The notes beneath the pieces are model-generated. The model saw only the letters and a list, made by a program, of their open reading frames with translations, made no database searches and was not told where the DNA came from. A stretch of 64,000 nt of DNA from a virus. A program made the position numbers and the translations under genes. Positions 23,391 through 31,943 of the stretch are shown here, piece by piece (position 1 is the stretch's first letter; each line of letters starts with the position of its first letter). Location of the stretch: positions 1-64,000 of the IMG/VR virus record IMGVR_UViG_3300042860_004240; one strand, given 5' to 3'.

Positions 23391-23876
23391 ATGGGTATGG
23401 ACGTATATGGACGTAATCCTGAAAACGAAAAAGGCGAATACTTTAGAAACAATGTTTGGTGGTGGCGACCACTTTGGATGTATGTTGAAGACACTTTCCC
23501 TGAAATAGCTAAACTTGTTCCAAACGCTCATACCAATGATGGCGATGGACTTGGCAAAAAGCATTCTGTTATGTTAGCTAAAAAAATAAAAGCTAATATT
23601 AAATCTGGTCAAGTCAAACAATACGAAAAAGAATACACAGAAGCTATTGAAGCACTCCCTATGGAAGACTGTGAATATTGTTCTACCACTGGTCAAAGAA
23701 CTTGGGAAGCAAACTCCTCTAATAATCCTACTGATGAACCCATTCAAAAAGTATGCAATGCTTGTAATGGTTTAGGTAAGACAAAAACTTGGGCTGCTAA
23801 TTATCCATTTAGCGAAGAAAATGTAATTGAATTTGCAGAGTTTCTATTATACTCTGGCGGTTTTAGAATATGTTAG
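23391..23876 (+). CDS. Conserved phage-type protein with MGMDVYG start and DnaJ-like zinc motif
   Basis: A 161-residue protein. The N-terminus (MGMDVYG, YFRNNVWWWRPLW) matches a widespread uncharacterised phage/bacterial family. Two CxxC motifs (CEYC, CNACNGLG), the latter like DnaJ zinc repeats, sit in the middle. An AGGAG ribosome site precedes the ATG. The role is not known. Confidence 0.75.
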   Translation: MGMDVYGRNPENEKGEYFRNNVWWWRPLWMYVEDTFPEIAKLVPNAHTNDGDGLGKKHSVMLAKKIKANIKSGQVKQYEKEYTEAIEALPMEDCEYCSTTGQRTWEANSSNNPTDEPIQKVCNACNGLGKTKTWAANYPFSEENVIEFAEFLLYSGGFRIC

Positions 23877-23910
23877 TATACTTTTATAATTCAATATAGA
23901 AAGGCTTTTT

Positions 23911-24276
23911 ATGCCACCTCTTAAAAACCAAAACAAAGTAGCGGTTAAAGATAACCGTACACCAGAAGAAATTGCTATTCAATCAGCAATTACTTCTCAT
24001 TACAATATTCTTACTCCTATGTACAAAGCTCAAAACATTCGCATTACTAGTCCTCTAACAAAAAAAGATCATCTTTTCAGCGTTACAGATACAAAGTTTT
24101 TCGAAATGTTTTATGAACTTTCTCAACTAGGTTTAAAAGATAAGCTCTTTGATGAACTTGAAACTTTTATAGTTAAGATAGATCCTGATTGGCAATCAGT
24201 TTATTCTGATATGGTTCAATACTTTGAATCAATGGACGGAACTAATGAAATTGCTCAAGACTCTAGTATATCGTAA
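23911..24276 (+). CDS. Hypothetical protein, possibly N-terminal part of a frame-broken gene
   Basis: A 121-residue protein preceded by GAAAGGC. Near its end is CGGA (24237-24240). If one base is dropped there, the frame runs on as SMDELMKLLKTLVYRN into the ORF at 24245-24406, giving one protein of about 163 residues. Alternatively these are two overlapping genes. No recognised domain. Confidence 0.6.
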   Translation: MPPLKNQNKVAVKDNRTPEEIAIQSAITSHYNILTPMYKAQNIRITSPLTKKDHLFSVTDTKFFEMFYELSQLGLKDKLFDELETFIVKIDPDWQSVYSDMVQYFESMDGTNEIAQDSSIS

Positions 24277-24406
24277 TATAGAACACGCTGAGCAACGTCA
24301 AAAAGAAGTTCCTGAAAATGATGAACATTCCTATAGATATTGGGATGGTTATATCAGCGCTTTAAAATCTATCGTCCATGTTTTACCAGATGATCAGGAT
24401 CTTTAA
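24245..24406 (+). CDS. Small hypothetical protein or C-terminal part of the previous gene
   Basis: A 53-residue frame overlapping the previous ORF by 32 bases. 'YRYWDGYISALKSIVHVLP' echoes the C-terminus of the protein at 21542, which supports it being coding. It may be read separately from the ATG at 24245 or by fusion through the CGGA site. Confidence 0.55.
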   Translation: MKLLKTLVYRNIEHAEQRQKEVPENDEHSYRYWDGYISALKSIVHVLPDDQDL

Positions 24407-24545
24407 TTCTGTCCCAATACATTACAGCGTGCATTTGCTTGTACTCTATATTGTCGTATCCATATTCATATGATTCTACTGCTTTCATCAAGCCCTTGTG
24501 AATCAAAATTATTATTGTTGTTAAAATTATAAGTGCTATTATCAT
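24369..24545 (-). CDS. Lone minus-strand small membrane protein
   Basis: A 58-residue ORF on the opposite strand. The N-terminus MIIALIILTTIIILI is a clean membrane helix, and the tail is polar and aromatic (YEYGYDNIEYKQMHAVMYW). A minus-strand promoter-like pair, TTCACT-16-TACTAT, ends only 6 bases before the ATG, implying a leaderless mRNA, common in actinobacteria. Its 3' end overlaps the convergent gene at 24245. Confidence 0.45.
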   Translation of the reverse strand: MIIALIILTTIIILIHKGLMKAVESYEYGYDNIEYKQMHAVMYWDRIKDPDHLVKHGR

Positions 24546-24551
24546 GCCTGT

Positions 24552-24579
24552 ATAGTATCACACTATCTTATTAAGTGAA
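24552..24579 (-). promoter_or_regulatory. Possible promoter of a leaderless transcript
   Basis: On the minus strand TTCACT, 16 bases, TACTAT, ending just before the ATG at 24545. Fair match only. Confidence 0.35.
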
Positions 24580-24648
24580 CAGCTTAACTACTAGTATCTT
24601 TAAATTAGATACCACCTATCTACAATCCAAATATGGAGTTTAAATCAA

Positions 24649-25101
24649 ATGAAATCTACAAGAAATAAAACTACCAATATAGCATTTCCTTCTAACTGGG
24701 AAAATTCTTATTTAATATTTTACAATTTTAATTCAGAATCTGTAAAGGAAGTTTTATACTTTAAATCAATTACAGAAGCAACAAATAAATCAGGAACTGC
24801 TTTAGGCTTCTATGGTGTCAAAGCTTCCGCATACGGCATCAGGGTGCCCGCTAACGCCACTCATTGGTGTTTAGCTATCTTGGGTGGTTCTGCCCCAATT
24901 ATAATTATGGAGCATCCTATTGCTGACAGTATGACTCAAAATGAATATCCTTTAAATCAAGACGTTTCTGTATTCTTTAATAGGTATTCTAAAAATGTTA
25001 AATTTATGATTGGTTCTAGCAATTATTCTAGATCAAAAACTAAAATACAAAATCTTCCAAATTATGATATAATAAACGATCTTCTTAATCAAGAAAGTTA
25101 A
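24649..25101 (+). CDS. Hypothetical protein
   Basis: A 150-residue soluble protein preceded by ATGGAG. The central region has a beta pattern (YGIRVPANATHWCLAILGGSAPIII). It lies just before the tRNA-like element. Unknown function. Confidence 0.65.
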   Translation: MKSTRNKTTNIAFPSNWENSYLIFYNFNSESVKEVLYFKSITEATNKSGTALGFYGVKASAYGIRVPANATHWCLAILGGSAPIIIMEHPIADSMTQNEYPLNQDVSVFFNRYSKNVKFMIGSSNYSRSKTKIQNLPNYDIINDLLNQES

Positions 25102-25123
25102 CAATCATGTTATTATTTTCCAG

Positions 25124-25234
25124 CCTTTCAACTCGAATACCTACCCTGTAACATACAGGGCGGTATACCCTCACTCTTATAAAGTGTTGAAAGGTTAGTC
25201 GGTCCACGTGGGTTCAATCCCCACCCGCCCTACT
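25124..25234 (+). tRNA. tRNA-like element or degenerate tRNA, possible TAT anticodon
   Basis: AGGGCGG (25157-25163) pairs with CCGCCCT (25225-25231) as an acceptor stem. GTGGG-TTCAATC-CCCAC (25208-25224) is a perfect T-arm. CACT-CTTATAA-AGTG offers an anticodon arm with TAT (Ile, ATA). A normal D-arm is missing, and 21 bases separate the anticodon and T arms. Around it, CCTTTCAAC (25124-25132) pairs with GTTGAAAGG (25186-25194), and CCCTGT with ACAGGG. It may be a decayed tRNA, an attachment site carrying a tRNA 3' end, or a tRNA-like RNA. Confidence 0.45.
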
Positions 25235-25254
25235 AACAAAATTAAGGAGCTTCT

Positions 25255-25605
25255 ATGAAAAATTATAGCCAACTTATTAAACAAATAAATGAGTCTATAA
25301 AAGAAGAAAAAAACAATATAGAATCTACTTCTGAATCTATATCTAGTTTAGTCCAAACTTCTATTAATACTTACGAACAGATTAAACTTCTTCCTAAAAG
25401 TTCTATCTCTGATCTTACTAGTATTTTTGTATTAATTGAATCTTTTTCTCAATCTATAGTTGATATATGCAACAAGTACATTGCTTCCAATGTATCTAAT
25501 CCTGACTTTGTCGATTTATTATTAAAACTTAGGAATCTTCAAAACGATCTTCTTGCTTCTTTGATTATACTAAGAAGCAATTCGGAAGAATTTAATAAGT
25601 TTTAA
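25255..25605 (+). CDS. Coiled-coil hypothetical protein
   Basis: A 116-residue, almost all helical protein rich in Ser, Ile, Leu and Lys, with heptad-like spacing. AAGGAG precedes the ATG. Unknown function. Confidence 0.6.
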   Translation: MKNYSQLIKQINESIKEEKNNIESTSESISSLVQTSINTYEQIKLLPKSSISDLTSIFVLIESFSQSIVDICNKYIASNVSNPDFVDLLLKLRNLQNDLLASLIILRSNSEEFNKF

Positions 25606-25649
25606 CTCTTAAGCTGTTTTTTTTCTAAACTATTAAAAACAAAACCGTA

Positions 25650-25662
25650 AATCATACAAAAG
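25650..25662 (+). promoter_or_regulatory. TCATACAAAG-type intergenic motif
   Basis: AATCATACAAAAG lies 39 bases before the ATG at 25702, at the head of the long gene run that contains the ubiquitin-like cassette. Confidence 0.4.
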
Positions 25663-25701
25663 TTTTGGTCACTTCTATACTAATTTTAAAGGAATATAAA
25701 C

Positions 25702-26385
25702 ATGTCATACGACGATTATCTTTTGAATAATAATGACGATGATATTTTTAATGATGATTCTAACCAATCAGACAACGAGCATATTGCTAACACGTTCACT
25801 AACCATATGCGGAATGAACACAATATAGATCTCGACGCTAAAGATTTTATCACAGATGTTAAAACAGATAATGTAAGAGCTAAGATAGCTATTTCATTGT
25901 TTGAAGCTACCGGTAACTGGTTAGACACTGCTAAGGTTTCAGCTTTTACTAAAGCTACTCATGTTACTCTAGATAAATTAACTGATGGTCTTTATTCTAA
26001 GACTTTCTATTTTTATCAATTAGAGTCTCAACTTTCTCAAAGACACACAATCATCCAAGTTGTAACAGCTATGTCTGACATCGACAACAATGATTTTAAG
26101 GAACTTAGCAAATTTATAAACGTTGAAATTGATACTATGTACATTCATGTTTTCTTTAAGACAATGCTTAATATTTTATTAAACGTTAATGCTAAAGAAC
26201 GACTCGTTTATGCTGCACTAGGGAAAGAAATCAATTTGCCTGTTAATCCTAATTTAATTAATCCAGCACCAGACATGGATGATGATGGTTACATGGGACA
26301 CGAGGACTTTATGCAGGCTCAAATTAAATCTTATGTTACAAGAGATTATGTTAAAAGCATCATATCAAAAAATATTTCAAACTAA
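25702..26385 (+). CDS. Hypothetical protein at head of the Ub-like gene run
   Basis: A 227-residue protein with an Asp/Asn-rich start (DDYLLNNNDDDIFNDD). A helix-turn-helix-like segment (SLFEATGNWLDTAKVSAFTKATHVTL) near residues 60-90, then all-helical sequence. It overlaps the next gene by 38 bases. A regulator or adaptor is possible but unproven. Confidence 0.6.
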   Translation: MSYDDYLLNNNDDDIFNDDSNQSDNEHIANTFTNHMRNEHNIDLDAKDFITDVKTDNVRAKIAISLFEATGNWLDTAKVSAFTKATHVTLDKLTDGLYSKTFYFYQLESQLSQRHTIIQVVTAMSDIDNNDFKELSKFINVEIDTMYIHVFFKTMLNILLNVNAKERLVYAALGKEINLPVNPNLINPAPDMDDDGYMGHEDFMQAQIKSYVTRDYVKSIISKNISN

Positions 26386-26848
26386 AGCTAATGTTTTTAA
26401 TAATTATTTTTTATTAAAGACAGATTCTAGATCACAACTTAATTTAATATACACTATTATCACTGCTGTTGCTGCTGCTCAAGTCAATTATCTTTTCTTT
26501 GGAATAGATATAGTACTTTTAGTTATATTCTCAGTTTTGTCTCATGAGTTTGCCCATTATATATATTCCAAATCTTCTGGAGCAAAAACTTCTTTTCCTT
26601 TATTTATACCACTACCATTCTTTATTATAGGAATGGTAAGATCCCAAAATCTTTCTGATGAATACAGATCTTCTGTTGCTATATCTGGAATGATTGCTGG
26701 TTCTTTTACTTTATTTATAATGTTATTGTTAAATATATATTTTAATTATTTTAATCCATCAACAATAATTTTTATGATTCTTTTTGAGATTCTTATAAAT
26801 TACTTTGGTTCTGATGGCAAAAAATATAGACTGTTTAAGAAAGGTTAA
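26348..26848 (+). CDS. M50-like (site-2 protease) membrane metalloprotease
   Basis: Start at 26348 is preferred, since the longer frame from 26279 lies inside the upstream gene. About 166 residues with several membrane spans. HEFAH inside a hydrophobic stretch is the HExxH zinc site of intramembrane M50 proteases, and NYFGSDGKKYR near the end supplies the second conserved (N/D)-x-x-x-x-D-G-type motif. It is shorter than usual, with no PDZ domain. It would cleave membrane-bound substrates and lies immediately before the Ub-like cassette. Confidence 0.65.
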   Translation: MLKASYQKIFQTKANVFNNYFLLKTDSRSQLNLIYTIITAVAAAQVNYLFFGIDIVLLVIFSVLSHEFAHYIYSKSSGAKTSFPLFIPLPFFIIGMVRSQNLSDEYRSSVAISGMIAGSFTLFIMLLLNIYFNYFNPSTIIFMILFEILINYFGSDGKKYRLFKKG

Positions 26849-26852
26849 CGTA

Positions 26853-27020
26853 ATGCCTTTAATAATATTTTTGTCTGTTTTAGGAATATTCTCTAAAATT
26901 CAATCTTCTAAGTTAAGCAAAATAAACCAAAGCTATGATGAACAAAATAATGTTGATTATATATTTGCTTCTATTGTTAATCAATTAAATTTAGGGGATA
27001 ACATTGAAGAAACAAAATAA
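26853..27020 (+). CDS. Small membrane-anchored protein
   Basis: A 55-residue ORF 4 bases after the M50-like gene. A short hydrophobic N-terminus (LIIFLSVLGIF) precedes a polar tail. Its end overlaps the start of the next gene. Confidence 0.5.
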   Translation: MPLIIFLSVLGIFSKIQSSKLSKINQSYDEQNNVDYIFASIVNQLNLGDNIEETK

Positions 27021-27225
27021 CGACATAAAACAAAAAATTGAACTCTTTATTTCTGAAACACATTTTGATATACATGGCATCTCTGCCACTCCATCATTTG
27101 ATCAATCTTATGTTGTAAAGCTAATCACAAGAATAACAGTTAGCGCAACAACTGCTTTTTGGTCTTTTTTAGAACTAAAAGATTATTTAAACCAATTGAA
27201 AAAAACAAAATCTAGGAGAAATTAA
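27004..27225 (+). CDS. Small hypothetical protein
   Basis: A 73-residue protein starting at TTG after AGGGG. A mid-protein hydrophobic stretch (ITVSATTAFWSFLEL) and a basic tail. Unknown function. Confidence 0.5.
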   Translation: MKKQNNDIKQKIELFISETHFDIHGISATPSFDQSYVVKLITRITVSATTAFWSFLELKDYLNQLKKTKSRRN

Positions 27226-27227
27226 TA

Positions 27228-27596
27228 ATGGCTGACGAATATGATAAAGACATGACGTCTTTTACTTTCTCTTTGAAACTTGCTTTAGAAGCTAAGAAAG
27301 ATATTTCTGAAAAAGTTGATATGTTATCAGAAAGAATTGATCGGATTGTCGAGCACTTTACAATAGAAGACATTCCTATTATCAAACCAATTCTGAACAT
27401 TACTCATTCCCGTAAAGAGTTGAAGAAACTTGCTAAAGCACTAGATAGAGTTGCCGATATTATCGAGCACCACGATGCTTTAACACAAAAGCTTAAAGTT
27501 ATAGAACTTGCTGAGAAAGAACCAAATTGGTTCGCTGCTGCTTTTGGAGATTTTCAAGGCGATATTGATTCTACAATATCAAACTTATTGTCATAG
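27228..27596 (+). CDS. Helical hypothetical protein
   Basis: A 122-residue protein; a charged helical region (LALEAKKDISEKVDML, then RIDRIVEHF) suggests oligomerisation. AGGAG precedes the ATG, and the same AGGAGAAATTAATA leader recurs before the next gene. Possibly a partner of the E2-like protein downstream. Confidence 0.6.
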   Translation: MADEYDKDMTSFTFSLKLALEAKKDISEKVDMLSERIDRIVEHFTIEDIPIIKPILNITHSRKELKKLAKALDRVADIIEHHDALTQKLKVIELAEKEPNWFAAAFGDFQGDIDSTISNLLS

Positions 27597-27608
27597 GAGA
27601 AATTAATA

Positions 27609-29453
27609 ATGATAGAATATTCCTTAATCCAAGATCAAGATAAATATGTTGCAGTTCGCAGCACTGTAAAATCTATGAATCTTGACCATGTTACTGATAA
27701 AGATCTTTCATCTTTTTTCACTAATTTTTCAAAATATGCTCACTTTGATACTGGCTTGTTGCCTCTTGACGGAACTGGCCTTTTGGCTTACCGGCAAGCG
27801 GGTAACCACGCACAAATTGTAGTTCAAACAGCTCCTGCCGTTTCTAGAATCTTATGGGGTGAATCAGAAGGTGGCAGAGTCCAAACATACTTTTTGGCTC
27901 AACCTTACAAGATATATATTGGAGATATACTAGACGGTAACTTTTATGGTGCTAGAATATTTTATTCTTACAATCCTATAACATCTCCTTCTCAAGAACT
28001 TTATCATACTAATCTTCCAAACATGAACTGTAGAGGCTACAGGGGCAACGCAGTTGGCTGGGTGTGCTTGTATCATACTTCTGATTGGAGCAATATTCCT
28101 CTTGGAGAAAAAGTTGCAAGATTAATTGAAAGATGTTCTGGTGATGAAGCTTACAATGATCGCAATATGAGCGAAACAGATGGACCTCGCTTTTATGCTA
28201 TGAATAAAAAGCCTAGCTATTTGTCTAACCCAGTTGAATGGGAACAGAAAACTACTGAAGAAGGATTTTTGTGGACTTTGAATGAAGGAACTTGGATACC
28301 AGTTCTAGTTCAAGATCAAGATCATCAAGATAAACATTACGAAGATGGCATTCCTTTAACTTTGGGAATGGCTTTGACTGGTGACTATCAAGCTTATTAC
28401 ACAGATAACATTAAAACTAAGCCAGTAAACAAAATAGCTCGAAAAGATAAAACATTTGATGAAGATTATGTTTTTACTTTAGTTAAAAAGTCTTATGAAC
28501 TTTCTAGATTAAAAGAACCAAAACCTGATAATCTAGATCCATATACTTATGTCCAAAAAGTTCGTGATACTCATGCTCTTTCATCTAATCCTAATGGTAA
28601 CGGTAACAGCGATAACGAAGAACACGATGAAGATGAGCAATTCTTATGCATCCATTGTGAAGAGTATTTTAGTTACAACGATGATAACCACACCGTTGTT
28701 GATGATGGCGTTCTTTGCCAAGATTGTTATAATGAAGAATATGTTTACTGCGAAAATGTTGGTAAAGATATTTCTATGCAAACAGGGAATGCTGTATATC
28801 TAGAAGAAATAGATATGTGGGTTGATGGTAATGGTCCTAACATAATTCATTGCACAGGATGTGGTCAAGTTCATTACAGCAAAAACGCTACTAATACCTT
28901 TATGGTATTTTTGAATTCTGAAACCCAAGAGTATGATTCTTGTACACAATGCTATGAATATTCTGCACAGCTTATTCAAGCAGATTGTGCAGTTTGCACT
29001 AAACCACTTCCAATGGGAAGCCAATATAGCTCTTATGTAAACTCTATATCTTTTATTGATCAAGACACTTCTCAAGTCAAAACAGCTCACATGCACAACG
29101 ATTGCTCTGTTAAAGCAGCTTCAATTGTTTGTCCTTGTGGAAAATTAAGACATGGTGAACCTTTTGGTTATGAACAAATTGTTTCTCCTGAATCCATTAA
29201 AGATATAGATTCATTTACAATGATAACTCTTAAAGATCCTTTTGATCCTTTAGCTTTAATTGCAAATTATAATAATGTCGAAAAGACTCTCAATACTGTT
29301 CCATCCTGTCAAAACGTTTGCGCTTCGTGCGTATGCTTTGATCAAGAATCTATGTCTTACAATTATGATCCTAGTAAGTTTGATTTTCAACATTATGAAT
29401 CTCTTACTAGTTTAATTTCAAAAGCCCTTAATCAAGAACAAACACAATTATAA
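27609..29453 (+). CDS. E2-like protein fused to multiple zinc fingers (possible E2-E3)
   Basis: A 614-residue protein. Around residue 137 it has 'LPN...C...G...GWVC' (candidate Cys 141 or Cys 153), matching the 'LPN/FPN-x-G-x-C' of the two E2-like proteins at 36844 and 38067. From about residue 345 come many Cys pairs (CIHC, CQDC, CTGC, CTQC, CAVC, CPC), enough for several treble-clef or RING-like zinc sites. In ubiquitin pathways such a layout would join conjugating and target-selecting parts. It directly precedes the JAMM, E1 and Ubl genes. The E2 assignment is by motif and context only. Confidence 0.6.
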   Translation: MIEYSLIQDQDKYVAVRSTVKSMNLDHVTDKDLSSFFTNFSKYAHFDTGLLPLDGTGLLAYRQAGNHAQIVVQTAPAVSRILWGESEGGRVQTYFLAQPYKIYIGDILDGNFYGARIFYSYNPITSPSQELYHTNLPNMNCRGYRGNAVGWVCLYHTSDWSNIPLGEKVARLIERCSGDEAYNDRNMSETDGPRFYAMNKKPSYLSNPVEWEQKTTEEGFLWTLNEGTWIPVLVQDQDHQDKHYEDGIPLTLGMALTGDYQAYYTDNIKTKPVNKIARKDKTFDEDYVFTLVKKSYELSRLKEPKPDNLDPYTYVQKVRDTHALSSNPNGNGNSDNEEHDEDEQFLCIHCEEYFSYNDDNHTVVDDGVLCQDCYNEEYVYCENVGKDISMQTGNAVYLEEIDMWVDGNGPNIIHCTGCGQVHYSKNATNTFMVFLNSETQEYDSCTQCYEYSAQLIQADCAVCTKPLPMGSQYSSYVNSISFIDQDTSQVKTAHMHNDCSVKAASIVCPCGKLRHGEPFGYEQIVSPESIKDIDSFTMITLKDPFDPLALIANYNNVEKTLNTVPSCQNVCASCVCFDQESMSYNYDPSKFDFQHYESLTSLISKALNQEQTQL

Positions 29454-29464
29454 AGAAGGATATT

Positions 29465-31156
29465 ATGTCCAAAAAAAATGAAATAACAGAAGAAAAAGTA
29501 TATACTTTAGAAGATTTAGATTATTTCTGGCTTCCAAATGGTTCTCCTTGTTTCCTTGGGAACAAAGAAAACATTTGTGATATTATAGAAAATTTAGGTA
29601 TTAATATTTATTATTTAATATCTGATAAATCTACTTTTAAAGAATATACTCAAACTAAGCCAGCTACTTGGACCAATGGTACTCAAGTCCCTGCTACAAC
29701 AACTAAATACACTGAAGAATCTCGTGAAGCAGTTATATTTAAAGTTGTTAAAAATATGATCGGAAGAACTATTTCAGTTTCTAAAGATTCATTAGATGGG
29801 ACTTATGTTGGCTTAGAGCCGCAAGCTATATATTCTCTTCCTCCAATTCCTATGAGTATCGTCAACAAACTTGATGAATTCTTTAGATTAGTAGAAGCTC
29901 AGCTCGGCACTGAATCAATTGTCCTTTTGACTTTTGATTCTGCTAATCCAGATTCATCTGATTCTTGGGGTATTTTAGTTCCAGAACAAGAGAATACTTC
30001 AGTTCACTGCAAGTATGACCCAGATTCTATTGTAGCTATAAAGCCATATCATCTTTCTATTGTTGGATCAGTTCATTCTCATCCTGGAATGGCAGCTTAT
30101 GCTTCTGGTACAGACCATGAAGATCAAGCAGACTTTGATGGTATCCATATTACTTATGGATGGCAAAAGAATGTTAATAATGGTGCTACTCAATATTACG
30201 CAGAAATGCAAATGGCAGGAACTGCTTTTGTTCTAGACATTGAAGATGTTTTTGATCTAGATCGAACAGTAAAAGATCCTGATCCTGAAGTAATAGAATG
30301 GGCTCAAAATGTCTCAAAAAAAGCACTGCCCCCGTATTCGGCTACGGGGGTTACCAAGGGACAGCAGTACCAGCCTCTAACTCAGCCAACTATAGCAAGT
30401 TCTCCAACTATGGCGACGACTACAGCTGGTGGGGTAACTAGAAAGATCACAGATCTTGATATCCCCAAAGATGCTGTTCTTGTTGTAGAAGTAGATGATA
30501 AATCTATAGATCCTAAATGTCCACTTTGTGATTGGGAAGTATCAAATGTTGATCTTTCTAATTGCGTTTGCGGGGGATGCAACAATTATATAGCTACTCC
30601 TGGTGACACAGTACAAGAAATTATCGAACTAGTTACCTACGCTTATGAAATAAACAATGAAACTACTTACAAAACCTATGGTGCACGTCCTGCATTTACC
30701 GATATTTATTACATGTGCAAAGATGTTAACATGGAGTTTATGTTTCTTCATATTTATGGAGAAAAAGTTACAGAAGAAAGTATTGCAAAACAAATTACAG
30801 CAAGCGCTTTAAATGATGATTATGATAACCCTTGGAACGCTTATGCTGAATATACTCTTTGTTGCAATACTCATATAGATTCAATAGCTGAAAGTTGCCC
30901 TTGCAATCCGACAGTTACTGTTGACGACATGTATGATTTTGAACTTAAGTTTCCTCAATTATTTGTGTATGACGACAGCTCTAACTGTAGTGCTTGTCAA
31001 AATTATTTACAACCTACATGTACTCCATATAGGAATTTAATAATTGATTGGGCTAAAACTGGAGAAGATCCATCTAGTCCTTTTATTGAAACATGCAAAG
31101 ACTTCGTTGCGTATGATTCTCTTTATGCGTACGATAACGATAGATATCTAGATTAA
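29465..31156 (+). CDS. JAMM/JAB-domain isopeptidase with zinc-binding C-terminus
   Basis: A 563-residue protein. The JAMM zinc motif is intact: His204-x-His206-Pro, then Ser214-x-x-Asp217, with Glu174 a candidate general base. Such enzymes remove or mature ubiquitin-like tails (Rpn11, PRTRC protein A, Cap3, BilC). After a Pro/Thr/Ser linker at about residues 285-330, encoded over a very stable hairpin, come CPLC...CVCGGC and later CPC...CSAC...C motifs. The extra zinc modules are unusual for bacterial JABs and may bind substrate. Lies 11 bases after the E2-like gene and 19 before the E1-like gene. Confidence 0.85.
   Translation: MSKKNEITEEKVYTLEDLDYFWLPNGSPCFLGNKENICDIIENLGINIYYLISDKSTFKEYTQTKPATWTNGTQVPATTTKYTEESREAVIFKVVKNMIGRTISVSKDSLDGTYVGLEPQAIYSLPPIPMSIVNKLDEFFRLVEAQLGTESIVLLTFDSANPDSSDSWGILVPEQENTSVHCKYDPDSIVAIKPYHLSIVGSVHSHPGMAAYASGTDHEDQADFDGIHITYGWQKNVNNGATQYYAEMQMAGTAFVLDIEDVFDLDRTVKDPDPEVIEWAQNVSKKALPPYSATGVTKGQQYQPLTQPTIASSPTMATTTAGGVTRKITDLDIPKDAVLVVEVDDKSIDPKCPLCDWEVSNVDLSNCVCGGCNNYIATPGDTVQEIIELVTYAYEINNETTYKTYGARPAFTDIYYMCKDVNMEFMFLHIYGEKVTEESIAKQITASALNDDYDNPWNAYAEYTLCCNTHIDSIAESCPCNPTVTVDDMYDFELKFPQLFVYDDSSNCSACQNYLQPTCTPYRNLIIDWAKTGEDPSSPFIETCKDFVAYDSLYAYDNDRYLD
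30329..30350 (+). other. Perfect GC-rich hairpin inside the JAMM gene
   Basis: CCCCCGTA-TTCGGC-TACGGGGG, an 8-bp perfect stem in otherwise AT-rich coding sequence, at the domain linker. No T-run follows. It may slow translation between domains or mark an insertion. Confidence 0.6.
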
Positions 31157-31175
31157 ATTAAAAGATTGGAAAAAA

Positions 31176-31943
31176 ATGTCAGATCAAAATGAAACAAAAC
31201 AACATCGGTTTATACTCATCGGTGCTGGTGGAATTGGTACTTGGTTAGCTGCTGGTTTAGTGCGGCTACTAGAGTGGAAGTTCCCCGGCTCTGCATTGAT
31301 TATAGTCGATGGTGACACCTATGAAGAAAAGAACAAAGAACGTCAAGACTTTACAAAAATTGGCAATAAAGCCAGTGTTAAAGCATATGAGCTTTCTGTT
31401 CAATTTAACAACACCACTATTATCCCTGTACCAAAGTGGATAGTAGGCGAAAACTATGAAGGCGTTGCAGATAGCGATTCTCCTAAAATTAAAGCTTCAG
31501 ATTTAATTGCTGAAGGAGACGTTGTTTTTGCTGTAGTAGATAACTTTGCTGCTAGGAAAATTATTTTTGACGCAGCAACTTCTATAGCAAACATAGACAT
31601 TTTTACTGGCGGAAACGATGATGATTTGTTTGGCAGCATTTATCATTATCAGCGTAGGAATGGAGAAGACGTTACTGAACATCCAGTTAACTTCCATCCT
31701 GAATACGAAAATCCACCAGATAAAAACCCAGGAGAATTATCCTGTCAAGAAAGATCAGAGATAGAAGGAGGAACGCAATTGCTTGCAACAAACATGGCAG
31801 TTGCTTCGTTCTTGCTCGGTCGTGTACAGAAAACGATAGTTAATTCAGAAAGCCCTACAGAAGCAGAGATATACTTTGACTTAGGTGTAGGTAAAGCTGA
31901 ACCATATGATCGTTCACCTGTAAAAGTTAATGCCAATATATAA
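31176..31943 (+). CDS. ThiF/E1-like ubiquitin-activating enzyme
   Basis: A 255-residue enzyme with the E1 adenylation domain: GAGGIG nucleotide loop (residues 16-21), VDGDTYEEKNKERQ (acidic residue then Asn/Arg finger), Lys in GNKASVKA, and VVDNFAARK. Cys190 in ELSCQERSEI is the candidate thioester Cys. This is the short single-domain type found in PRTRC and related bacterial Ubl systems rather than a full eukaryotic E1. It would adenylate the C-terminal Gly of the Ubl encoded 24 bases downstream and pass it to the E2-like proteins. Confidence 0.88.
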   Translation: MSDQNETKQHRFILIGAGGIGTWLAAGLVRLLEWKFPGSALIIVDGDTYEEKNKERQDFTKIGNKASVKAYELSVQFNNTTIIPVPKWIVGENYEGVADSDSPKIKASDLIAEGDVVFAVVDNFAARKIIFDAATSIANIDIFTGGNDDDLFGSIYHYQRRNGEDVTEHPVNFHPEYENPPDKNPGELSCQERSEIEGGTQLLATNMAVASFLLGRVQKTIVNSESPTEAEIYFDLGVGKAEPYDRSPVKVNANI

